Shown here: in pieces, positions 34,720 to 45,993 of the stretch | Position numbering within the stretch: position 1 is the stretch's first letter | How the letters are laid out: every line of letters begins with the position of its first letter | From: Mya arenaria | Lineage: Eukaryota; Mollusca; Bivalvia; Myida; Myidae | Reading direction: 5' to 3' | Assembly: GCF_026914265.1 (NCBI RefSeq) | Contig: NC_069133.1 | Coordinates: 43,858,417 to 43,922,416 of the forward strand | DNA: 64,000 bases | Program-made: the position numbers and the translations under genes | Notes under the pieces: model-generated | What the model was told of the DNA's origin: nothing | The model's database searches: none | Seen by the model: the letters and a program-made list of their open reading frames with translations, nothing else

Positions 34720-36870
34720 TTAAAATCCATTGAGTGATGAAAGTAACGCTGCTGACAAGAAAAAACAACAAAGGGCATTAACTCTGTCAATAGCTGAAAT
34801 AGAGTTATGGTTCTTCTTTTACACTGGAATTCCTCTCATCGTGCTTTACAATTGTATGAAGTTTAATGGATTCCATTACATATTTTTCAAGTCATGCTCT
34901 GGACAAAAAAAAAGTAACAAAGTGCAGTTGTGATAAGCTGAAGGAGTTGTTCTTGTACACTGTACTTCCTCTCATTGTGCTTTATGATTGTATGAAGTTT
35001 AATTCCATCTGTTGGTTTTCAATGCTCCGGACAAGGAAAAGTAACAAAGGGCAATAACTCTGTGATTACCTTAGAGTTATGGTTCTTTTACACTGTACTT
35101 CCTCCCATTGTGCTTTACCATTGTATGAAGGTTAATTAAATTCCATTTAGGCCTAAAAAAATAAATTGTGTGGTTCGGGTAACATGGTACCCAAGAATAG
35201 GTAGGGTAGGTCGGGATTTTTTTTTTTTTTTTTTTTTTTTTAGTTTGGTACCGGTTTGTTTGCTTTGTTTTTGTCCTTTTTCAGCAGAATTTCAGTTATT
35301 ATAAGGACATTGCTGAGCATCGCTGCAGTTAGGTGGTGTGTCATTGCTAGTTTTTATGTCATTCGTCACACACATTCCGAAAGCAAAACATATTGATAAT
35401 TAAATGTGACAATACTGACCTGCTTCAGCATCTCAAAAACATTTCTCTGCCATTCTCCAAGAAGTTAAGTTAGGAATAATTTATAAACTGTACAAATGGC
35501 AACAGACCCAGGTTTCAGCCCCAGATTAAAAGAAAGTCACATTTTGTCAGGCACCAGCCTATGTCAGAACTCCCAGTATTTTATATTTCCTTTCTATATA
35601 GATACTAGTAGTATGTTTGCCCTGCTGCTATTTTATTTAAACTATTTTTTTTTTATTGCATCTGACAACATGACAAGTGAAAAGGGTCATGCCTTGTCCT
35701 GCAGTGGTGGTTGGGGTATATTAAAATTAGACCGGCATTCAATCTTATGTGTGGGAAAACTTATACTCTTATCCAGAGACATTTTGTTCCATTGTATATA
35801 CCTTACTCTGAAGAGCGAAAAGTCGGAGAATTTCCCGATAAATTGTACGACAGGAACACCGTACAGTTGTTCTTCATACAAACAGGTCCATGGCCCCTTG
35901 TCGGATGTTGACACGTCAATCTCGGATACAGATCCCGGCTCGAACAAAAACATTAACTCTACATCTTCGAAACTAATCTTGGGTGTTATGAGCTTAAACT
36001 CCCGACGTTCTGGAGTGGGTTTTTTTGCAAGCCGCACCAAAAAAACAGTAGGGTCGGCCATATTTTCCAGGTAGGGTCGGTGACAAGAACCACACAATTA
36101 TTTTTTCTAGGCCTTATTAGTTTTCAAGTTAGTTATGCTATGGAGAAGGAAAAGTAACAAAGGGCAATAACTCTGTGATTAGCTGAAATAGAGTTATGGA
36201 TCTTATACACTGTTTTTCTCTCATTGTGCTTTACCATTGTATGAAGTTTAATTTAATTCCATCCATTAGTTTTGAAGTTATGGGCCATAAAATAAAAATT
36301 CAGAAAGGGCAATAACTCTGTGATAAGCCAAAATAGAGTTATGGTTAGTGTACACTGCACTTTGTCTTATTGTGCTTTACCATTAAGTTAAGTTAAATTA
36401 AATTTCATCAAATAGAATCAAGCAATGCTCAGGACAAGAGAAAGTAACAAAAGGCTATAACTCTGTTATTAGCTGAAAAAGAGTTATGGTTCTTGTACAC
36501 TGCACTTTCAGTTATTGTGCTATATCATTGTATGACATTTAATTAAATTTCATCCATTAGTTTTGAAGTTATGGTCCAGTCAAGGAAGTTAACAAAGGGC
36601 AATAACTCTGTGATTAGCTGAAAGAGTTATTGTTCTTGTACACTGCACTTCCTTTCATTGTGCTTAACCATTTTATGCAGCATGATTCAATTCCATCCAG
36701 GAGTTTTGAAGTTATGCTCAATGCAAGAAAAAAGTAACAAAGAGCAACTAACTCTGTTATAAGCTGAAATAGAATTATAGTTCTTGTACACTGCACTCTC
36801 TCATTATGTTCTATCATTGTTTAATGAATTGCCATCCAATAGTTTTCTCTGGACAAGGAAAATTGCAACG
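34720..36870. repeat. GGGCAATAACTCTGTGATTA tandem array with a nested element
   Basis: About ten irregular units of around 150-170 bp carry AAAGTAACAAAGGGCAATAA and TTCTTGTACACTGCACTT. The array is split by the insertion at 35143-36117. No coding signal in the units. Confidence 0.75.
35143..36117 (-). mobile_element. GTAGGGT-type element with a large interior
   Basis: The ends match the GTAGGGT MITE family: TAGGCCTAAAAAAATAAATT with GGTAGGGTAGGTCGGG at the left, and GGTAGGGTCGG with TTTTTTCTAGGCCTTA at the right. Unlike the 320-bp copies it is 975 bp long. On the minus strand an open frame of 136 codons (36097-35687) begins in the right end; an internal ATG gives MADPTVFLVRLAKKPTPERR. I do not recognise this peptide. 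It may be captured host sequence or the remnant of a longer element; a poly-T/poly-A tract lies near 35218-35242. Confidence 0.6.
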
Positions 36871-37334
36871 AACTGACCGACCGATCAACCACAGGGTGAC
36901 TCCAATATAACCCCTTTGAACTTTGTTTGGTGGGGAAATAAATAGTCTAAATCAACCCAAGACAGTGAGAATTGTCATTTGGTAAAGGAATCCACCTCTC
37001 ACTCGAGAGGTAGAGGGTTTGTTCCCCACCTAAAAGTACTGGTTTCTATGCAGAAAATTAACTCTAGAGTGATTCTATTTATAAGCTATTAGCTTTTGTC
37101 ATATTCCAGCTAAAAGAAAGTAATATAAGGTAACTAATCAACTAAAAACTGCTGTTTTCATGTTTTGGATGTATTATGTTTTCCTGAAGGATCTCTATTT
37201 CAGATGCTAGCTGAAACTGATTACATCATCACTGCCAAAAGAAATGCCTGTTTCATGTTCATCACCTTTGAAGTATAAACATCACAAACAGCCTCAATAA
37301 TGATTCATTTGAATCCGTTTTAATACTCCTTTGC

Positions 37335-37880
37335 TGAAATGCTCAGACAGCTCAGTGAAAGCCCACTGAGTGCTTGAGGACCCCAGTTCAATTCCGGACA
37401 CATCATAATGAGATGACTTTAAAAATTGGTACCAATAGCTCCCTCGCCTGGCCCCGATTTCTCGAAACTTCTTAAGTCCCTTATAACAGGATTAAGCTAA
37501 TCTCACTATATTTGTTGTTCTATAAAATGGGTTGTATTTAATTCTTCAATAATTTTGAGAAATTATGTAGGAATAATCTGTATGATTATCAGAATAAACC
37601 ATTTTTCATTTATCAAAATCCATTTTCAGTATGTTTTTTGGCTAATTGAAATAAGCGACTTAAGCCTGTTAAGCTTAAGAAGTTTCGAGAAATTGGAGCC
37701 TGGTGATTGGCATAAGGGAGTAGTACTGGCATATTTAGATTACTCTGTACTGGGAAAACCTAGGAAAGTCATATTCCATGTATCAGTGCTTTACACCGCA
37801 TGTTAAAGAACCAAGAAGCCTCTTCAAAAAGAGCTATGTTATCACACCCAGATCTCCTATATCTATCTGTTTCTTGTACT
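37335..37880 (+). repeat. tRNA-derived SINE, plus-strand copy split by a MITE
   Basis: The left part (37335-37449) has a degraded tRNA-like head with CCCCAGTTCAATTCC in the B-box position, then AAAAATTGGTACCAATAGCT and CCTCGCCTGG. The right part (37700-37880) continues with TACTCTGTACTGGG, ATGTATCAGTGCTT and AAAGAACCAAGAAGCCTCTT, which match the body of the 4472-4884 SINE read on its own strand. Confidence 0.75.
37447..37703. repeat. CCCCAATTTCTCGAAAC MITE nested in a SINE
   Basis: Ends GGCCCCGATTTCTCGAAAC and GTTTCGAGAAATTGGAGCC. The flanks carry a direct CCTGG at 37447-37451 and 37699-37703, consistent with a target-site duplication. Confidence 0.8.
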
Positions 37881-39078
37881 CTGCTCATATCTGGATGTGA
37901 CAAGGAAAACTATAAGAAACAAACATACATGTACTTCCTTCCAGGTCTTCTAAAAGTTTGAAACCTCAAGCGTCTGCCAATTAGAAGGTATCTGGTGTTC
38001 ATCAAAGCATAACAAAGCAGTTTGTCGCATTAATCTGATAGCTATCATGCCACTTTTATTGGTATTCATTTGTTTGGGGGGGGGGGGGATTCAGGCCAGG
38101 TTTCTGTATTAAATTATTTTTTCTGACTCAGCAAAAATATATCTAAACGAAAAAAAATTCAAACCAAATTTTTAACCATTACTGTTAATGAAATTGGTTT
38201 GGCGTGGTCAAAACCGGTCCAGACCGGCAAATATCTGCTACTTTCTTTACTTGTAGGCGAACTTAACATCTCAATTTTGTATCAATATTGGGAATGAAAA
38301 GTCAGAACACATATGTCATCAAAATAACACCTTCAGGTTGTTTAATTTTTAACAAGTTCCATCACAGCAAAAAAAAGGTTGTTGTCACTACCTCTCAGTA
38401 GTAAAAGAATAGAATTCAAAAATTGCAATAACACGTATAATACACACATGTTCGCCTACAGATGCAAATGTCATATTTCAAGTGAAATGTAGGACAAAAT
38501 TGGTGTACTTGGTTACAGTTCATGGCATGGTACAAAGGCCTACAAAATTCAACATAATATTAAACAGTGGTACAAACAGCTGATAATTGTCAATCCTGAA
38601 GTATTCCCAAGGGTCTGAATATGAGGGAATCGGGCCCAGAGCAAGGTAGAGGGGCCCAGACCCCTTTTGGAATTGTTTTCGAAGTCATTTATAAGCTTTT
38701 CAAGATATTTCCTATTGTTTTTGATGCAAATATCCGAGCAAAAAACAATCTTTACAACAGTTCAAAGGACAAAGTTTAAAGTTCTCAATCCTTATTTCAG
38801 GATTTACCTTGAACTTTAGAACCCCTCATTAATACATATATTTATCAACAGTTGATTGTCAAAAAACCTTAGTGACCACTGAGCAGCCTTTCAACAAAAT
38901 TTCATAATAAAAGAGTTATAAATAAAAATAATATAATAGCCTTTAATCACTGGATCCAAGATTACCAAACTTGATTTGTTGCCAAGCTAGTTGCATTGAA
39001 AATATTTGGTATGCATTGGCCTTTGGGCAATTGATTTGTCAGACACTGGTCAACACTTCTCCTCCATACAAGTCATTA
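37881..39078. other. Intergenic, no recognisable gene
   Basis: AT-rich sequence with a run of about 13 G at 38077-38089. I see no exon, RNA gene or clear repeat family. Part of it should be the 3' untranslated region of the HPDL-like gene, which ends at 39079. Confidence 0.6.
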
Positions 39079-42000
39079 TCAGGATTTGTTCTCCTTTTGG
39101 CTATTCATATATGCCTGCACTGATCTCCAGAGTGCCGTAATGTTCCCTGATCCAAACCCCCGCGCCCCAACACGCTGGATAATCTCGAGGAAAAATGTGT
39201 TTCTGTCAGACAAGGGCTTGGTGAACTTCTGCATCAGGTACCTAAAGTACCAATGATATCATGATAATAAAACAATAGCGACATAGAGTGAAAACCAACA
39301 CTCACCTGACTTCTGTTTCTTTAGTCAATCAAGGGGCATAACTCAAGAGTTATTGAAACTAGAGTAATAAGATTTAGTACAGTGGCCCGATTGTTTAGAA
39401 CTTTGTTACAGTTAACAACGGGATTAACGACATTGTTGTTAACTTTTAAAGGTGAAATATTTGCTGATTCTCTCATATATTTAAATAAAACAAGTACAGC
39501 TGAAACATTTGTCTTAACTTCTTAGGAATACTGCAAATCATAAGTGTATCTGTGAAACTTATTAAGCAATATTGATTTTAAAGTTAACAACAATGATGTT
39601 AATAACGTTGTTAACTTTAACAAAGTTCTGAACAATCGGGCCACTGTCACTTACATCATGTGAACCAAGTTTCATATGAATTTCTTTAATATTTCTTCGA
39701 ATATGGCAAACGTTAAACAATTTGCACAAAAACACCAATGCTATGGCAAAATCACAATACTTAGAAAAACAGACATCATTTAGTTTATACAAATATTACA
39801 GAGACTTTTAAAAAAATTGCTACAGAAACAGCTTTGATCTTAACATGAATAACTAGCATTATAATGCTGTCTTTGCATGTAATAATTAAAGAAACAAGAA
39901 GTATTGGACATTTTTTTTCTGGTTGGCCAATAGGTCATGAAATGTTTTATAAGAGAACAGCTAAGTAAAAAAACAAATTTGTCTACTCCAGGGGTAAACA
40001 AGAGCTCTGTACAGGCAACACACACAAATGTTCGTCCTTTGCTAATTTTTCCCTTGTACAAGGAGCAAAGCTGGATAACTGTTAAAGCCAGAGTTATGGA
40101 CCTTGCTACATACATTTGCGTATTGTCTCTGGCAACATGTGTACCAAGTTTCATTTGAATATCTTGAATGTTTTTTTAGTTATGGGCAAGGTAACAATTC
40201 GTCCACTCAAACTTTAATTCAAAAGATACAAACCGACATTTAGAGCGTTAACAAGGTTTTTTCCAAACATTTGACCTTGTGCCCTACTTTTTGACCCCAC
40301 ATAACTTGATCAATCAAACTTGACCTAGATTTCATAAACAAACACACACAAATATTCTGGCAATGAGTTATGGTGAGGTGGTAAAATATGTGGCCTCTTT
40401 GAGTGTAAAGGAAGTTGTTCTAATATTTGACCTTGACACGACAGATAATCAAACTTGACCTAGATTTTATCTAGACACACATTCTAAACAAGTTTCATGA
40501 AGATAACGTAGCAAATATAACTTTATTAATGTTAATAAGAAATTGAAGCAGAAGTGCAATTTAATTGATAAAGACCAAATGCAGTAGCTCACCATGAGTA
40601 CTTAGTGCTCACATCAACTAATACATTATGATATGCTTACCTGAGTCCTCCCTCCCCGCCCCCACTCCCCTCTCCATCTCCGGGGTCAGCCTCTGCGTCT
40701 ACCAGGATCCCGTTCTCCCGCAGTAGATCCACGTCCTCTCCGATATCGCAGATCTCCTCCAGTTTGCCAACCTGAAAATAAAAACACCACATCCAGATAA
40801 CAACTTTTTTGTCTTTTCTCATTTGATCTAGGGTTCAAGGGGATAAACCAACTATATTCTTCAGTAGACTTTATAGTTATTGACTTCGCAACATGTCCTG
40901 GTAAAAAATGAACTGGACTGGGACCTCTTAAAACTTGAAGTAGTGCCAGGCTTGTAGTTTTTTTGCAAAAAATGATCACTTTGTATGCAATATCTTCCAT
41001 TAGTTTTTATTAGTAACAAGTATTGTTTGCATGATTCTATCTCTTATCTTAATATAAATGCTTCACATTAGCATAAAAACTTTACTTCATTTGTTCAATT
41101 ATCAAACAAAAGATAAAATATTCATAGAGTGCTACAATGCTTCAATATGTACATGTACATGCACAATGCTAAGTCAGGAACATTACCAGGAAAAAAAAGT
41201 TAAAATAAATAACACAAAATGTACCTCTGTGTAGTATGTATATGGGGGTTCAGCAAATTCGACCCCATTGTCTTTCAGTTGAGCCACAGTGCTGACAATG
41301 TTGTCAGTGTGGAGCCCAATGTGCTGAATGCCTGGACCTTCATGGTCATGGAGAAATGTGTCTACTTGGTTTGGTCCTGAAATGACAATTTTTCACACCA
41401 GTAAGTCTATGACATTTTTCAGTAAATTTTGTCGATTGAAAGTTGACAAAGAGAAATAAATATATGAAAATGCTTTTCAAAGTACAAATGTACCATGTAT
41501 TTTGTTTTTTCATTCGTGACTAAGATTTTTTGTATAAACCATACTACAATGTTTTAGTTAAGTTCCTATATTTATTGTTGATATGGTGTTTTATTTAAGT
41601 TCTATATATCATTCATTCACATTGTGGATATAGTGTTTTTATTCATATTCCTACATGTACATTGTATATAACAATAACAATCATCATCATTTATAATCAA
41701 TCTTGTTTTAAAGTTTTTTCCCGTAAAAATGTTCCCTTTAAATTTCAATAAGTTTGATTATACAAATACTTTGTCAACAGGCATTTTTTTAAATCTTATG
41801 ATCATTTTTACATTCTCTTCGAAAAGTATTAAGTTTACAAGACCTTTTTACTTTTCTTTGCTGTAGCCCATACCGGCTACTTCCACAAGGGACCAGACCC
41901 TGTTTTACCTCAAAATAACCTCTGAAATTCCCCATTATCAAAAAAATAAAATTATATAATGAAAATCTCACAATTCATTGATGTTTCTGAGAGATATATT

Positions 42001-42461
42001 TACTGCATTATTGATTTTTACTCCATTACTAAATTGTCCAAATTGTTTGAAAAAGTTTTGCCTCAAAACTAAAAAAAACTTAATAATACCTTGATTAGGT
42101 AAAGCTTCTGCGATGACAAACTTGATGCTGTCTGGGCGATTACCAGTGGTTAGGCCAGTCTCGGCACATTTCCAATACTCGAATGCTTTCAATCTCACAC
42201 CAATATCTTCACTGTCTATCACAAAACCACTGGCTTCATCTTCATCTCTGCAATGCAAAACATTTATATTCATACATACTATATGAGTATACCATGAGTA
42301 TTGATTTGAATAACTGACTAACTCCCTCTTAGAATGTAACTAAAAATATATAAGAACATTAAAATAAATATCTAATAAAATCATAATTTCCATATCAGTA
42401 CCATTAGGCCTAAAAAAAAAAAATGTTTGGTTCTTTTTCAAAAATAGGTAGGGTAGGTAGG

Positions 42462-42493
<32 letters not shown>

Positions 42494-44955
42494 GCTTTAT
42501 TTAAGAATGTCATTTTCATCATTGGAGAATGGTGTTAAAGTTATCTTCTATATAAGCAATTAAGGTTTTAAACTACATATTGAAAAGAAAAAAAAAATAT
42601 TTTTTTTTTTTTTTTTTTAGTTATTCATTTTTTTTTTCAAACTGACTATAAAAACGTTAGGGTCGGCGCCTATTCCGTAGGTAGGGTCGGGTAACCCGAA
42701 CCAAATGTATTTTTTTTTTAGGCCTTACCCATTATTCCATCCTCAGCACAACAGTGTATTCCTAACATACATGTCATATATATCTTGTGTGCAAAGGATG
42801 CCATCGGGAAATTACACAGGTAAAAAATTACACAGTTTTTTACCGTCAGAATATACAGTACAGTAGTGTGAATTAACAATTAACTAGTACCAAAACAAGA
42901 GCTGTGGTAGAACAGCACACTTGACTATATGCCTCTTTGACTAAGAAATGAATGCATAAAAGATGTAAAATGTGCCTGTCAAAAACAATAAAAAAGGAAA
43001 AAAGTCAATCAAGGGCCATAATTTGTATTGAGGTTAATATGGACTTATGTAACCAAACTGTGTGATATCCATAAATAACTGTGTGAAGTATTAAGTTCAT
43101 TGAATGAACAGTTTATGAGATCTGAGTTTAAACCCCAAGTTGCCCTAAAACCTGAACCAAGCTTTTTAATTCTATCAAGGGCCATTATTTGTATTTAAGA
43201 TCATACGGAGTAATGTAACAAAATTGTGTGATGGCCATGAACAATTGTGTTAAGTATGAAGTCAATTGAATGAAGATAAGATATAAGTGAAAATCACAAC
43301 TTCCCCTAAAACTTAAAAAACACACAATGTGCCCTAAAGCTAAGGTCCTATTTTCAATCAGGGGCCAAAGATTGTATTTAGGATGACATGGGTTTATGTA
43401 ACCTCATTGTGTGATGATCCTGACAACTGTGTGAAGTATGAAGGGTTTAGGAGTTAAAAGTGAAAATGCTTAAAACTGATCCTAAAACCTTAACTGGACA
43501 CCAATGCTATGGCAAGTAATTATTACTAGAAATATTATGTAATGATGTCAGACTTTCTATTAAAACAATTCATTATTTTTAAAATCAAGCTCTTTTTTTC
43601 TGCCCAATTTTCAAATAAAAAGTAAATTTAGACAGGAAACAAATTGAAGCTGGCGCCCATTGATTGAAAGAATGACAAAGGCTATTTAGAAGTTTTTTTC
43701 CTCTAAAAATCTCTTTGAAATCATATGTATGTATGTATGTATTAATTTAGACCTTGTGGTAAAGGATAACCCGTGAAAATGCAAGCCCTTATTTTCAACG
43801 GAGTCCTTTCCTCGCAGGAAAGACAGTGGTGGGATACAAGGAAGTCTGGGTACGATACCCTAGCTGTTTTTCGAAGAGATCCCTTAGTTCTTTTACGTGC
43901 TCAGTGTAAAGCACCGATACATGAGGTACAACGTTCCTGGGTTAAACCAGTACTGAGTACAGCATTTTTTCCAAGCACTACCCTTTAAATGCTGAGCGCC
44001 AGGCAAGGGAGCTACTTGTACCAATTTTTAACGTCTTTCAGTATGACGTGGCCAGGGATCAAACCCACGACCTCCCTCTGCGTAGGAGGATGCCTTAACC
44101 ACTAGGCCATGGGCATGGTTGAAATGCAATTTCCCCGAAATATTGAAGTTATATCTGAAGTTATACCATTCCATTAGTTAAGAGCCTTGAGGTGTTACTA
44201 ATCCTAAATTTCCATGGCTATGGCCCTTTCTCTCATGCAAGACAAAACCCTTATATTACGAAAAATGATTAATGATTGAACAATGGTAAATGATCAGATG
44301 ACATAATATACATGTCATTTCAGTTCTAGTACCTGCTTATCAGAAACCTTCTCATTCCAAAACAGTTTGAGTACCAGTCTAAAATCCTTCCTGAATCACC
44401 ACTATCACAGGCAAAAGTTACATGATCTAAGTGTGTTGTAAGCTTTTGAGATTGGTCACCGGAATCGGACACTGGCGTGAACTGTGGTAAAAAGGGTCCT
44501 TTATATCCAGCATCCTCTATTAAAGTGTGTACAACATTTCCTATGCAACTTCTCACAATTGCTAGTTTTACTTCACCATGATTGTCAGACGCAGTTTGTA
44601 ATGGTTTTGCTATTGTAACACCTGACCTTGAAAGTCTTTCAGTAATTGCTTGAATATTTTTCACTTGCAATGCCACATTGTAAACAGAATCAATGCTCGA
44701 CAAAGACGGTTCCTGATTTGCTTGTAGTAACCTACTCCATGGTACATGGTAAACATCACTGACAGAGTTTGCAAGAGGTGACATCTGTTGCGTAAGCAAA
44801 ATCCTGGCAGTTCCTGACAAGAGAACCCACTGTTTCAAGTGTTTTGTAAACCTTGTCGCAACCAGAGCAAATTTATATTGGTTTTTGAACTTCCTCAAAT
44901 ATTCCTCCCCATTTCTAACACCAAATTCAACGTGATGGACACAACAATCTTGCAT
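39079..44955 (-). CDS. HPDL: 4-hydroxyphenylpyruvate dioxygenase-like protein (HPDL), 5 exons
   Basis: Minus-strand exons in order: 44955-44333, 42247-42090, 41376-41225, 40771-40641 and 39241-39079, all with GT-AG borders and matching phases; 1227 nt, 408 residues plus TGA. It is a VOC-fold non-haem Fe(II) dioxygenase. The three iron ligands are present: His178 in HLDHVTF, His279 in GPGIQHIGL and Glu374 in [13 protein letters not shown] rather than HPD is favoured by [13 protein letters not shown], by [15 protein letters not shown] and by the short tail [15 protein letters not shown] without the long HPD C-terminus. Human HPDL is mitochondrial and makes 4-hydroxymandelate for the coenzyme Q head group (established knowledge); I see no convincing presequence here. 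Exon 4 encodes a Gly/Glu-rich insert ([14 protein letters not shown]). Human HPDL is 371 residues, so this form is somewhat longer. Confidence 0.9.
39372..39655. repeat. GTTAACAACGTTG palindromic MITE, copy 1
   Basis: Lies in the last intron of HPDL. AGTGGCCCGATTGTTTAGAA at the left faces TTCTGAACAATCGGGCCACT at the right, a nearly perfect inverted repeat, with GTTAACAAC blocks inside. Another copy lies at 49020-49285, and fragments near 53540-53670 and 61250-61340. Confidence 0.85.
40010..40500. repeat. Degraded TTGACC / CAAGTTTCAT repeats in HPDL intron 4
   Basis: Units with ACCAAGTTTCATTTGAATAT, TCAAACTTGACCTAGATTT (twice) and TTTGACCTTG. Distant members of the same dispersed repeat style. 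Not coding. Confidence 0.5.
42404..42725. repeat. GTAGGGT-type palindromic MITE, copy 2
   Basis: Begins TTAGGCCTAAAAAAAAAAAA and ends TTTTTTTTAGGCCTTACC, with GGTAGGGTAGG and GTAGGTAGGGTCGGG facing inward. Very similar to 3658-3980. It is in the first intron of HPDL. Confidence 0.8.
42895..43500. repeat. AATCAAGGGCCATAATTTGT tandem units
   Basis: About three units of around 180 bp in HPDL intron 1, sharing CAAGGGCCATAATTTGTATT, AAATTGTGTGATGGCCATGA and TGTGTGAAGTATGAAG. Confidence 0.7.
43725..44117 (-). repeat. tRNA-derived SINE, copy 2
   Basis: Minus-strand head with GGCCTAGTGGTTAAGGC (A box) and GGGTTTGATCCC (B box, one change from copy 1), the same body, and an (ATAC)n tail. It is in the first intron of HPDL. 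Confidence 0.85.
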
Positions 44956-45993
44956 TATTACTCCTTAAACTTTTAAATTTCGCTGTTGACAGATACATGT
45001 GTTATTTTCAAGGAAAACAAACGAAACAATCCGAAAACACCGGTTGTTGACTAAAGACAACGGAACATCATGCGTTACTAAATATCGGAACGGAGAGATT
45101 GTACTCTACACTAAAAAAGGTGACGATCAGTGTCTAAAGAGAACGCCACTATGAAAATGTCGAGTTAATTCCAGTTCAGCGGTCGCAGAAAGCATTAAGT
45201 TAATAAGCAAACTACGTTTGTACAGGAAAATCAGGAAGGTAGGGACAGCAGCCCCCAAAAGTATTGAGATTTGAAACTTAATTATATTACTTCGTGACGA
45301 ATTAATTAGCTTTTGTCTGCTATAACTTGGGCTACTCCTAAAATCATTAATGATTTATAAATTTTGTATAAAAAGAACATTGTGCAGTATGAATTAATCA
45401 ATTTAAAATTATAAGTAAAGTAAACTAGTTAAACATTATATTGATTGATATTCTGATTTCAACATATAGGGACTTTAATATTTTTCTATGATAAATAATT
45501 TAAAAAATATGTGTCGCGGCTTAAGGACATTGTACATTCATCAAAGATATTCCACAGTACTTAACGTCGCATTACTTTTGTTCAATTATTACGACGTTCT
45601 CTTTAACACTAACGTCAATATTTGACGCCAAATGTCACATGTTCTTGACGTCATAGGCAATCATTACTAAGGCGACACCAAGTAAACAATATGGCGTCCG
45701 CTGCGGCGGAAATCTGCGGCGCTCCGTGATTTTCTCACAAGAAATATTCATGGCGCGAGGAAAAAAACTTGAATTGGTGACGAGATGTTCGAACTGGTAT
45801 ACCATTCATATTTGTTTTTATCTAAAATGAAATTATTGCTCTGTTTCAAGAGACCTTTAAAACGCTTTCTAGCAAAAATAAAAAGTGATTTTTTTTATAT
45901 ATATATTCGATATATTGTGCAAGAAGAATAAAACTAAAGGGATAATAAGCATATCCAGACAATAACCATGCGACGTTAGTAAATAAACGTATC
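44956..45993. promoter_or_regulatory. Shared divergent promoter region of HPDL and the SAXO-like gene
   Basis: The two start codons (44955 minus, 45994 plus) are 1038 bp apart. AACAATATGGCGTCCG at 45685-45700 resembles a YY1-type core promoter site and is followed by a GC-rich stretch (CTGCGGCGG). A TATATATATATT run lies at 45897-45907, 87 bp before the SAXO-like ATG. Transcription starts cannot be placed from sequence. Confidence 0.5.

Noticed and set aside
45046..45061. RFX X-box-like GTTGACTAAAGACAAC between HPDL and the SAXO-like gene
   Set aside because: An X-box would fit a ciliary gene, but the half-sites differ from GTNRCC and RGYAAC and the spacer is four bases. Too weak to annotate.
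45691..45729. Short frame MASAAAEICGAP in the divergent promoter
   Set aside because: Twelve codons only; the ATG is part of a YY1-like ATGGCG site.
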